This document shows, in pieces, positions 54,475-64,000 of a stretch of DNA of 64,000 nt. Position numbers and translations under genes: made by a program. Within the stretch, counting starts at the first letter, position 1. Each line of letters starts with the position of its first letter. Under the pieces are notes generated by a model that ran no database searches, was not told the origin of the DNA, and saw only the letters and a list, made by a program, of their open reading frames with translations. Origin of the DNA: Thermothielavioides terrestris NRRL 8126 (taxonomy: Eukaryota; Ascomycota; Sordariomycetes; Sordariales; Chaetomiaceae); the NCBI RefSeq assembly GCF_000226115.1, contig NC_016457.1:6572001-6636000 (forward strand). Direction: 5' to 3'.

Positions 54475-56759
54475 ATGGCCGAGGGGGGATTGACTGATAA
54501 CGAGCCGCCAAACTATGACCTGATCAAAGACTGGAGGTCCATCGTCACCCTCGTCGCCTTCATTCTCGCCAGTAAGTGAGCCAGTTCTATCGTGCATCGC
54601 GCACACCGCCGAACTCAGCTCACGCTCCGCTGCATGCGTGCAGACATCGCCGTCCTCTTTCCCTTCCATGTCCCCATCTACATTCCCAGGCTTGTGTACG
54701 ATGCCTTTCTGGACTGCTTGAGTGCTGTGCGCATCATTTCACCGAGGGATCGCGATGAGCCGGGGACCGGGTCGGAGGATGACGAGCATGGCTCACCCCG
54801 CGCCACCAGGGCTTCGGCCTTCGTGCGCTTCAGATTCCCCATGAACCTCATCACCGCACCTCTCATAGCCGACCTCTTCCTTCTTGCTATTGTGGCCATC
54901 GGCGCTACCGAGGTGCACGATGGCACAATTGGCGCGAACAACATCTCGCCCCTGGACATCATGCTCTTCTTCATCTCGCTCGCCTATATCGCCATCTCCA
55001 TCGACGCGTCCGGCATCATCCGCTATCTGGCATTCAAGGTGCTGCAATGGGGCGGTGAGAGCGGCCACCGCTTGTTCTTTTACCTCTACGCCTTCTGGTT
55101 CGCCCTCACCAGCTTTGTCGGGAATGACCCTGTCATCCTCTCCGGGACCGCTTTTCTGGCATACATGACCCGCGTCTCGAGCAACATCGTCCACCCGCGC
55201 GCTTGGATCTTCAGCCAGTTCGCCGCAGCCAACATCGGTTCCGCCATCCTGGTTTCGTCCAACCCGACCAACCTAGTCCTCGCCGGCGCCTTCGAGATCA
55301 AGTTCATCGAGTACACGGCGAACATGATTGTGCCCGTCATCGTCACGGGAATCATCCTGTTCCCCTTCCTGCTCTACATCGTCTTCAACAATGAGTCGCT
55401 CATTCCCCGTTCCATCGAGATGCACAAGCTGCCCGAGGAAGCACAGGGGCGCAAGCCCGTCAACCCGAACATCCCGCACGCCCGCGGAACTGCGGAGCAG
55501 AAAGAAGACACCCCCGGCGAGGAAGGGAAGCTGCTGTCTCTGGAAGAGATAGTCAACCCGTTTCTGGACCGCAAGGGCGCTGTGTTCGGAGCCGTGCTCA
55601 TGGCCGGCACACTGATCGGCGTCCTGACCCTCAACGCCTCGACCACGGGGAGGGACAGCCAGCCGCCGCCGGTGTTCTACGTCACGCTGCCCGCCGCCGT
55701 CGTCATGTTCTCATGGGATCTCGTCTTTGGCTGGATCCACCGCCACGAAACGCGCGAGATCGCCCGCCAAGGCCGAGAGGAGCTTGAGCGTCTCAGGCTG
55801 GAACAGGCGGCTCGGGAGGAGGAAGAGATCAATGTGCTCGCGGGTCGGAGCGCCGAGCGGTCGGCATCGTCCGATGGATCCGGCTCTGCGCCCACGGGTA
55901 GCTTGGACGGTGGACCTTCTCGGAAATCCGACCTGGAGAATGCGTCTGCAGATGACGAGATTGCCGTGACGGGCAACGTGCGCGAGAAGCCGTCGGCGCC
56001 GCAGATTTCGGAGTCGAGTGGAGCCGTCGAGAAGGGGGCGAAAGTTGAGAAACCTGGAGACACGCCAGAGCCACGGCAACGGCGTGAACGGACGACGCTG
56101 GTGTCCTTGACCAAGGATCTCTACAGCTGGTCGCAGGAGACGTTCCCCACCGCCACGGCTGTCATCTCGCATCTGCCGTTCGCGCTGGTGCCGTTTGCCT
56201 TTTCCATGTTTGTCCTGGTCCAAGCGCTGGTGACCAAGGGCTGGGTGCAGATCTTCGCTCTGGGCTGGGACGCATGGGTGCGGAAGACGGGGACGATAGG
56301 GGCCATTGGCGGGATGGGTTTCCTCTCCGTGGTGTTGTGCAACGTAAGTCTTCTCACGCCCCCCTCGCTGTTTAACGCTTGGTCAAACCCGCCCCCCCAC
56401 TAACAGGCCCTTAGTTCTCCGGCACCAACATCGGCACCACCATCCTGCTCTCCCGCGTCGTCCAGGCGTGGCAGGTCATCCACCACTACGACGGCACGCC
56501 GCTAACCAACCGCACCTTCTGGGCGACCGTCTACACCATGGCGCTCGGCGTCAACTACGGCGCCTTCAGCACCGCCTTCAGCGCGTCCCTCGCCGGCATG
56601 CTCTGGCGCGACATCCTCGCCAAGAAGCACATCCACGTCCGCCGCCTCGACTTCGCCCGCGTCAACCTGCCCGTCATCGCCATCGCCATGACGGTCGGCT
56701 GCGTCGTGCTGATCGGCGAGGTGTGGATCATGAGAGACGAGAGCCCCCTGCCGTTATGA
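54475..56759 (+). CDS. ArsB/CitMHS (ion transporter superfamily) anion permease
   Basis: Exons 54475-54571, 54644-56343 and 56415-56759; introns 54572-54643 (GTAAGT...GCAG) and 56344-56414 join to 714 codons (713 aa). Start MAEGGLTDNEPPNYDL. The N-terminal half has segments typical of the ArsB/NhaD/CitMHS family: PLDIMLFFISLAYIAISIDA, SFVGNDPVILSGTAFL and ANIGSAILVSSNPTNLVLAG, with its SSNPTN pore motif. A charged cytosolic loop (about residues 390-480, rich in Glu/Arg and Ser) divides it from the C-terminal half, which repeats the motif as LCNFSGTNIGTTILLSRVV across intron 2. Likely substrates are arsenite or carboxylates such as citrate, or sodium/proton exchange; sequence does not decide. 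Not part of the metabolite cluster. Confidence 0.85.
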
Positions 56760-57558
56760 ATCATAGATATTTTTTTCTGCTCAAATTTGTTCTTTGCTAG
56801 TTGTATGAGAGGGCCAAGCTATGGACATGTTTATGGCGGCATGACTCAAAAAAGCAAGCGGTTTGTATGGTTTGTCTTGAGTGTTTGCTGTTTCCTATAG
56901 AAGCGCAATCGGAGACTTTGAGGGCCAGAAGTCTGGCCTACTTACGTTTCGGCATGATCATCTTGCCTCGGAGGGAGGGTGTATTTGTCCTTTCTTTCGT
57001 TGGCAATCACATAACGTCGTACATGATGGTTGGTAGCAAGATCCCAGTTGGCCAGACGTGAGCCCGCGAAGAGGCACACTCATCTCGGTTGGCTGCGCGT
57101 TGCCCCTTCACTCCAACGCCTGTTTGCGATTGATTGCCAATGAAATTAGGGCAGGCGTGGTGCAAAGAACAAACTGCCACATTGTACCACAGCGCGCAGC
57201 CAAGTATTTCAAGGCATTGGAATTCCGCATGGACCGATGTTGTGTTCCAAAGCACTCAGCTTCATTAGATCTTGTCGGACGGTGAGGGGCAAAGTGTGGG
57301 ACAAGACTTGTTTCATCATTCCCTTCGAGGGGACGATTCGAGGCTGGATGCCTCGTCGAGTGCGGGCAGACATCAGGTAATGTGCTACACATGGGCGGCC
57401 GCAACACACATACATATATTCCATGGCCGTGTTGACGAGCCTCGCCTCGTCTCGCCTCGCCTCTTCTTCGTGCTCGAGCCCTTGGGTGTGTGACTGGCGT
57501 CGCTCACTGTGATGATTATTGCTGGACTCCTCTGTGCCGTCCCCCAAAAAGATCCAGC
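56760..57558. other. Intergenic, nothing recognised
   Basis: 3' flank of the permease and promoter of the next gene. Short chance frames only. Confidence 0.5.
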
Positions 57559-59076
57559 ATGTCAATTACCTCCAATGCCTCGGGCCTGCCATCACCTTCA
57601 AGGGTTAACCTAGGCCCTCTCACAACGACCTACACACCGTCCTCTGGCTGCGAGGCATGTTTCCTGCCGCAGCACATGCTGTGGCAAGGAGGCTGCACCG
57701 CGTTTTACAATGACTGCCATGGCTCGAGGTCCTGTATGCCCGGGTCTACCGCATGGAGCACCTGGGCTTTTTACTCGCCCGGCTGGGTATGCCCGGCAGG
57801 GTGGACCACTGCGACGGTGGTGAGCCGCAACATGACGGATAGCATCAGAGCGACCGACATCTTCAGTCTCCTGACGCCGGACGAGACCGCCGGGTTTTGC
57901 TGTCCATCGTGAGTTACCGTCTTCCGGATAGTGGTTGGCTCTTGACAGGCTGATTAACTGATAACACCTCCCACCCGCAGTGGCTATACATATTCCCATC
58001 CCACGGTCCTCCCAAGTTCTGTCCCGTACGGCCCGCGGTGTATCTCGACGATGATCCAGGGCGATTTCGTGTATCAGGAATGTGGTGCTGACGGGAAGAG
58101 CGAGCTCCATACAGTCGCGGTTGGGACAGGCAAATTCACGACGCTGACATCATGGGCCACCACGGAGTTCGACTCGGACTGGGATGGCTTCGAATGGACT
58201 ACCTGGGCGGCGACGACAGACACCGTCATCTCAACAATCACCATTGATGCCCCGAGGAACGCCATGACCACCGCTCCTGCTGTGCAGCTGGTGTGGCGCC
58301 CTGGTGATCTCCCGGTTGTCGAACAGCCGCAGCCTTCGGCGACTTCCACGGGCTCACCTTCAGATTCGAGCTCACCAGGGGGACCTCTCAAGACGGCTGC
58401 CAAAGTGGGAATCGCAATCGGAGTCGGCACAGCAGCGATCATCGCCCTGCTTGTTGTGGCCATCGCGCTGTACATCCGACGCCGTCGCCGAACCAGCAGC
58501 AGTCCCGCCAACAACAACGCTCCCGCCAACAACAACGCTCCCGCCAACAACAACGCTCCCGCCAACAACAACGCTCCCGCCAACAACAACGCCGCTCTCA
58601 CCACTACTCCCACCATCCCACCAACCAACACCCCCCTCTCGATATCGACCGAGCCCACCGTGTCATTCGAACCGGGCCAAAGCCCAGAACTGGACGCCGC
58701 CGCCGTCGCCCGGAACGGCGGCCACCACCCGCCAGACAAAGAGGAACTCCCCGCCGAACCGGCCCGCCCGACCGAGCAGCAGCAGCAGCAGCCTCCTCGA
58801 CCTTCCGTGTTCGAGCTGGACGCCGCCGCCACAACGCCCAGCGTGCCGGCGTTGGCAGGAGGAGGAGATGGCAACAGGCTGCCTGCTCCCACTCTCGGCA
58901 CGCGTCACGAGGCACGCGGTCTGATTCCGGGTTCTGGGCTTGGTGGTGCTTCGGATGAACGGCTCGAGAGCGCAGGCGCGCTTCCCGCGCCGCCTGGCTC
59001 AGATTACGCGTCGCCTTCGCTGCAGGGCACGCAGGGTCCTGCCGGCTCGCCGTCGTTTGTGTTGTGCGGACTGTGA
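57559..59076 (+). CDS. Single-pass membrane protein with Cys-rich ectodomain and NNNAPA repeats
   Basis: Exons 57559-57908 and 57981-59076; intron 57909-57980 (GTGAGT...CACCCGCAG) joins ...GFCCPS to GYTYSHPT. Product 481 aa. Residues 1-270 form a probable extracellular part with eight or more Cys (GCEACF, GGCTAFYNDCHGSRSCMPG, FCCPSGYTYS, RCISTMIQ, YQECGADG), a layout common in fungal surface proteins. There is no clear signal peptide, which is odd for this type. A Ser-rich stalk precedes one transmembrane helix (VGIAIGVGTAAIIALLVVAI) and an RRRRR stop-transfer. The cytosolic tail starts with five tandem PANNNA units (58506-58595) and is Pro/Ala/Gln-rich with a QQQQQ run. It may be a cell-wall sensor-like protein; function unknown. 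Confidence 0.75.
58504..58595. repeat. 18-bp coding tandem repeat
   Basis: About five copies of CCCGCCAACAACAACGCT, nearly identical, encoding PANNNA units in the cytosolic tail. Near identity suggests recent expansion and length variation between strains. Confidence 0.85.
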
Positions 59077-59681
59077 TGATGGGTGGGGTCGCGTCACATG
59101 CGCGTGACAGAAGGGGTGAGGGCTCATGGGACGGGGAGGGCAGGTGCGCGGCACGTGTAGACTTGGTTTTCATTCAGATGCTTCCCTCAATCTTCTTCTA
59201 CCTCTGTGGCTTGTGTTTTGGACCCGATTTGCACGTGTTCCTTCCCGGACCAAGGATTTGAACGCGTTCCTTCCTGGACCAAGGCAACGGGATGGGACGT
59301 GGCAGGTTCAGATGAAGCCGTGAGCCAGCATTCACAGGGAAGGAGCCAGCCTGCAAGGAATCATGTTGATGAAATTTGCTGGAAGAGTTGCCTCGTTCCT
59401 TTCTCAAGCAGTGCCAAACTCGTCATGGCAGTCTGTTCAGAAAACAACATGCCGAAAGGTCATCAACTGCGCCTCATCTGAGTTTTCTCATCTGATGATA
59501 CTTGGGGCAGTATATATAGAAATATCTTCAATACCTCTTCCACCCTTCCACCCATCCACCCTTCCACCCGCGCAAGCTACTGCAATCGCTACACTCTGGC
59601 ATCTCTTCTTCGAAACCTTCAACTTTGCACTCTCTCTTCCAGTTGCATTTCACACTTGTCACACCTTCTCCAGCATTGAAC
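59077..59681. other. Intergenic and promoter of F-box-like gene
   Basis: Contains two copies of a 20-bp repeat (GTTCCTTCC-GGACCAAGG, about 59238-59259 and 59265-59284), a TATATATA box near 59511 and CACCCTTC tandem units near 59543-59573. Confidence 0.5.
59511..59518 (+). promoter_or_regulatory. Probable TATA box
   Basis: TATATATA about 170 bp upstream of the start at 59682, followed by a pyrimidine-rich leader. Confidence 0.45.
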
Positions 59682-61520
59682 ATGGATGTCCACATCGTGC
59701 GCTGCAACGGACGATATTACGTCCAGCGAGAAGTATCCGAATACGAGTCATGGCAGTCTCTCGTCAAATATGACGGCCGCGCCGTTGTCGACTGCATCCC
59801 AGAGGACCCAGCTCGGTACCAGGGTACGGACTGCGCGAGCTTTTCTCACCCTTCCACGTGCTGACTTCGTCGACAGAATGGTTGAACTGGATGCGCGAAG
59901 AATACTCCTCGCTGGAAATCCGGATGCGCGAAGAATACTTCTCACCGGGAAGCTTTTTCGCCCTGATGAACTTTACATCAGCAATTCGTCCCTCAGAGGG
60001 CCGGTCGCGGTCCTCATTCAGATGCCTCCAGATGCCGTCCATGATGCCTTGCATCCGGAGACACAGCGGTACCATGGTATATATCATCGACTTGGATCGC
60101 GAGATTTTCTCCGTCGTCATGGGCGCGCATTTCAGGCTTGGAAATATCCCCCGTGGGGGGGAACCTGTGGCGCCGCCCCGTCGTCCAGAGCATCTTCTAC
60201 CAGCGCACAGGCGACACCACACTCTGCGACGAGGACCAGCTCGCCTCTCCGGCGTTGCCGTTGCCGTCACCCAAGCCGGTCACCGAGATCCCGTATGCTT
60301 GTCGTGCTGTCAGGGCGATCACCGACTTGGGCACATTTCACAAGCAGTGGCGCATCCGCCAGCTCACCGCCGTGATCTACGAGTATAGCGACGTCCTCGT
60401 TCATTCCGGACGGGAGTGGCTGCCAGAATCTCTGCCCTTCCGCGAGTTTGCGTTCGCCCTCCTATGGATTGCGGCTGGAAAATCCGAGGCTCTCGAACTC
60501 GGCGAGGGGTACTGGATTTATGATGACTGGGACTTGGGCCGAATTGGAAACGAGATGCACCAGAATCCGCGGTTAGGCAAGGGGGCCGTCAGCCGCGACG
60601 AATTGACTGGGGAGTGCTGGATTGGGGGCGCGGGGCCGTTCCTCCAGTTTGGATCACTCTTCCACGCGGCCGGCGAGGCGCTCGGGGTCTCTCCAGCCGA
60701 AACCATCTACTGGATCGATGAGGTGCTTATCAGCCTCGTGCACGTAGTGGATGGAGCGGCCGTGGCCGAGGCTGTTACATGGGGCCTTCAAGACGGGTGG
60801 CCAAACTTCCAGCTCGTTGTTATGTCGCTCTTCGAGGTCGTGCTCGTCGAAGTGTCGACTCGGCCTGGGGAGGAACCGGTGGTGAAAGTGTCGGACCGTT
60901 TGAGACTCTCACCGCTGCGCCCAGAAGAGTCTTTGGGCACCCACCACAGCGAGTGTCCAGTGCCGATGGAGGGCATGATGCTGCCGTTTTCGGGCTACCA
61001 AGAAGTGGTCTCGGGCCAGTCATTTCAGTCCAGGTCCAAGAGCTACCCGGGTCTCGCGGCGTTGATCAACTTCTTCGACGCCGCCACAAACCGGCGAACG
61101 GCAGTTAGGTCTACCGGCGTATTCCCACCTGAGATCTATTACGCGATCATTGACCAGCTCGACTACAACACCTGGCGGACGAGCTCAGCGGTATCGCCGA
61201 CATTCCGCTTCTATTGCAGCGCCAGATTCAGAGTTGACCCCAGCATGTGCGTCATGGCTCGTTCCGTTTCGGGGCTGCGCGACGGGGAGAATTTGTCGTT
61301 CATCGTGAAAAACATGCGAACGGGGAAGACCATGCGTGTGGAAGAGGTGCCGTTTGGCTGGGGAGGCCACAGTATTGCGTGGTCCAGCTGGATGCCAATC
61401 ATCGGCGACGGGCCGTGGGCTATCATGACTGAGGTGTTGTTCGAGTATGAAGCGGTATGCCGGCTCGCGGACATAGAAGATGACCATACTGAGACGGTTG
61501 GCGAAGATGAGAGGGATTGA
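59682..61520 (+). pseudogene. F-box-like fungal protein with a one-base frameshift
   Basis: Exon 1 is 59682-59823 and exon 2 begins at 59877; intron 59824-59876 (GTACGG, GCTGAC branch, CGACAG). The frame reads MDVHIVRCNGRYYVQREVSE ... MVYIIDLDREIFSVVMGAHF, LGNIPRGG and then fails. The coherent protein continues one frame over from NLWRRPVVQSIFYQ to the end at 61520. The break lies in a run of seven G at 60155-60161, and one G fewer would restore a 594-residue frame. The later part holds a WIDEVLISLVHVVDG region and an F-box-like FPPEIYYAIIDQLDYNTWRT near residue 480. The N-terminal IDLDREIFSV segment is typical of large fungal families of uncharacterised proteins. The gene is either broken or the G run is miscalled. 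A 33-bp tandem duplication (MREEYSS/MREEYFS) lies at about 59889-59945. Confidence 0.65.
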
Positions 61521-61991
61521 GGCTTGGCGGCACAGAATGTTGGCTGATATGAGCAATTGGCAGGCGATTTGGTGGCCTTGGGAGGGCATGGTCTACTTCC
61601 AGGTTTGGATAGCATTAGCCTTCACCTCGGCCAACTGAGGGAGCTCTTTTGTGGTTGCTTCGGAACAGTCATGGGTAGTTTAATGAGCTTGAGTGGTTGA
61701 TCACGGATGTTTCGTTCTTCTAGCCGCAAGGATTTGTGAACTGTGTTGGCAAAGGTCCGGTCGCAAGACGGCGAAAGAGACATAGCGAGGATATCGCTCT
61801 GTATTCGATCCAACATCGAATATTAAATGTCCAAACAGGTATTTTGGTCCAACGCCCTCGCTGAATGCACCAGTAATTATATTCGTCAAGTTTGCCGTTG
61901 CGATGGACTCAGCACGACGCAAACCGAAAAGAGGTTGGCAGTCCCTCGCCATCACAGGGTATCATTCCATCATCGCCACATACACCGAACG
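61521..61991. other. Converging 3' ends, nothing recognised
   Basis: 3' flanks of the F-box-like gene and the channel gene. No features seen. Confidence 0.5.
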
Positions 61992-64000
61992 TTACCGGGT
62001 GAAATGCGGCACCGACCTCAGCCCGCCGCCGCCCAGCACCTGGAAGCCCGTAGTCACACCCCGTCCCACACTCCCGCCACCCTCCCTCGGCGGCGGCCCG
62101 CTGCTCGGCACAGTCGGGATCTTCGACAAGCTTAGCCGCGCCGCGAGCTCCTCCGCCTCCCTGTCCTCCTCCTCCTTCCTCCTCCTCTCGGCCTCTTCCA
62201 CGGCCCGCCGGACCACCTCCTCGTCGCCGGCCAGACCCTGCCCCTGCCCCTGCCCCCGCAACACCGCGCTCACATCGATGACGGGCCCGTGCAGCCCCCC
62301 GCGCGGCTTCGCATCCCACCGCCTGGCAGCCTCCTGCGCCTCGATCTCAGCCGCCTTGCGCGCCGCCTCCTCGGACGAGAGCATCACGTAATGACCCGGG
62401 TTGTGGGCGCGGCCGAGGGTGGCGCCGTCGGGGGGCGCGAGCGGGATGCGGCGGGCGATGGCCAGCAGGGCGCACATGAACTTCATGGAGCGGGCGGCGC
62501 GCAGGGGCTCGTGGGCCCAGTTGGAGCGGTGGGCGAAGATGCAGCGCAGCTCGAGGCGGCTGAGGTCGGCGACCGAGGTGATGGCGAAGCCCAGCGTCGG
62601 CAGGAAGTCGCGCCGGTTCTCGGGCGCGCGCAGGAACGCCTCCAGCTCCGCCCGCAGGAACTGCAGGTCCTTGAAGGAGGTGCCGATGTCGATCATCAGC
62701 GTCACCGCCTGCCGGTTCGACCCGGACCGCGTCACATTCTCGATCCGGCACTGCTGCAGGTACTCGTTGCCCGCCTGCAGCTCCATCCAGTTGTCCACCC
62801 GCTTGAAGACGGTGTAGAGCAGCGAGGTGCGCACGACCACCAGCGACACCGACTGGTTGTTCTGGCCGCTCCACAGCTCGATGCGGTCGCCGATGTCGTA
62901 CGGGTGGTCGAACAGGATGAAGATGCAGCCGGCCAGGATGTGGTGCAGGGTGCGCCCTACGGCGAAGGCCAGCCCGAAGCCGAGGAACTTGACCGTGTCC
63001 TGGATGTCCTTGAGCGCGGGCACCCAGTAGACGAGGATGAAGTAGACCATGATGGCGGCCAGGGCGGCGAGCAGCACCCAGTCGAACGTATTGATGCAGT
63101 GGTCGGCGTGGTGCATGCTCTTGTAGATATCGTGGCGGACGCGGCCCGCCTCGGCGACCGTCCACTCCATCTCCTCGAGCCGGATGTCGCCGATCTCGCC
63201 CTCGTCGAGGATCTTGAAGTAGGCCTCGGCCTCCTCCTTGCGGAACGGGCCCAGGACCTCGGCGATGTCCTGCTCGGTCAGCACGTCCTTGCCCATGGGG
63301 ACCAGTGACATCCAGATGCGGCGGGCGAGCGCGGCGGCGGACTTGGGGTTGGCGAGGGCGCGCTCGACGACGGCGTAGCTCGACGCCGGGCGCAGCCAGT
63401 GCGAGTTGGGGTCGCTCGAGAGGAAGTTGCCAAAGAAGGAGGTCAGGCCGTAGGTGTCGATGCCCAGCCGGCTGAGGTAGCGCGTGGCGCGGACCCGGTA
63501 CTCGCCGTGCTCCTGCCCGGTGGCGTTCCCGATGATCACGTCTTCCTCCTTGAACTCGGGCGTGCCGACCGGGTACAGGTAGACGGACGCCTCGTAGAGG
63601 GCCATGAGGGCGTTGTGCATGTCCTTGGAGCGCGAGATGCGGCCGAGATCAGAGCGGGTGTGGTAATGGATGGTCACGTAGAGCACGAAGATCTTCTCGA
63701 CGAAGTAGAGCCATGCCCAGAGGGAGCCTTGCTGGAGGAGGTCCAGGATGATGGCGACCCAGAGAATCTCCTTGATCGGCGTGTCATAGGCGATGGCGAG
63801 GGTGTCCCCGTTCAAATAGATGAACTGGAAAACGGCGTGTCAAACAGGCACGGCCAGGAGCAAAGAGAACAGGCGCTGGGGCTCAACCTACGGCAACAAA
63901 GCACAGGAACGAGAAGGTGACGCCGAAGGCAACGCAGAAAGGCCGACGCATGGTGCGGAGGACCCTCCAATAGCGCATATGCGCCGGATTGACATAGCTG
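61992..64000 (-). CDS. Mechanosensitive ion channel (MscS family), 5' end outside the window
   Basis: Exon 61992-63824 plus the end of an upstream exon from 63892 to the window edge; intron 63825-63891 (GTAGGT...TTTTCCAG). The visible 647 residues start in membrane segments (MRRPFCVAFGVTFSFLCFVA, EILWVAIILDLL, WAWLYFVEKIFVLYV). A degenerate EF-hand-like stretch follows (ILDEGEIGDIRLEEM), then two helices (TFDWVLLAALAAIMVYFILV; FLGFGLAFAVGRTLHHILAG) leading into the MscS beta domain (IFILFDHPYDIGDRIEL, FKRVDNW). The C-terminal tail is charged, with a Glu/Arg-rich coiled segment (EEAERRRKEEEDREAEEL) and GQGQGQG. Fungal MscS proteins of this build act in ER or plasma membrane during hypo-osmotic shock and calcium release. 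The N-terminus lies beyond base 64000. Confidence 0.88.

Noticed and set aside
59225..59290. Possible tRNA or small RNA in the repeated GTTCCTTCC...GGACCAAGG stretch
   Set aside because: It is simply a 20-bp direct repeat; no cloverleaf or terminator is visible.
1..64000. CRISPR arrays, operons, ribosome binding sites, riboswitches
   Set aside because: The window is eukaryotic; no regular repeat-spacer array was seen, and intron-bearing single genes are the rule.

Overview
The window looks like nuclear DNA of a filamentous ascomycete (Pezizomycotina, possibly Sordariomycetes; the class is a weak guess). Genes are GC-rich, carry short introns (42-127 bp) with GTAAGT-like donors and CTAAC/CTGAC-like branch sites, and belong to typical mould families. 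One 6 kb stretch is very AT-rich, almost free of CpA and full of TAG codons, which is the mark of repeat-induced point mutation (RIP).

Layout. 1-11 kb: a 67-residue hypothetical protein, a family 4-type glycosyltransferase with an in-frame TAG, an atypical G-protein alpha subunit fused to a HeLo-like N-terminal domain, a degenerate repeat, and an MFS sugar transporter. 12.2-18.7 kb: two Mutator-like DNA transposon copies of one family, ruined by RIP. Their target-site duplications show that they sat 50-60 bp apart and then recombined to invert the DNA between them. 19.1-20.8 kb: a GPI-anchored aspartic protease. 21.3-50.5 kb: a secondary-metabolite gene cluster. 51.1-64 kb: ordinary genes (a repeat-bearing membrane protein, an ArsB/CitMHS-type anion permease, a single-pass membrane protein, an F-box-like protein with a frameshift, and a mechanosensitive channel cut by the window edge).

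The cluster centres on a 4080-residue highly reducing PKS-NRPS (KS-AT-DH-MT-KR-ACP-C-A-T-R, seven exons, frame closed through all six introns). Around it are a stand-alone trans enoyl reductase, a lipocalin-type Diels-Alderase, an alpha/beta-hydrolase whose nucleophile serine is replaced, a lipocalin-like small protein, two small membrane proteins, an MFS exporter and two related Zn2Cys6 regulators. PKS-NRPS with reductive release, trans-ER, hydrolase and Diels-Alderase is the core set known from cytochalasan and related pyrrolinone/decalin pathways. No P450, flavin oxidase or methyltransferase gene is present, so a lightly decorated product is expected. The expected order is: the PKS-NRPS with the trans-ER makes an aminoacyl polyketide aldehyde, the hydrolase-like protein helps close the pyrrolone, the Diels-Alderase performs the cycloaddition, and the MFS pump exports the product.

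A 9-bp motif, AAGTCCCGA, occurs seven times in the promoters of the PKS-NRPS, membrane protein, hydrolase/lipocalin pair, Diels-Alderase/ER pair and exporter. I did not see it elsewhere in the window. It is a candidate binding site for the cluster regulator. All exon joins were worked out by eye from the sequence, without transcripts or database searches.
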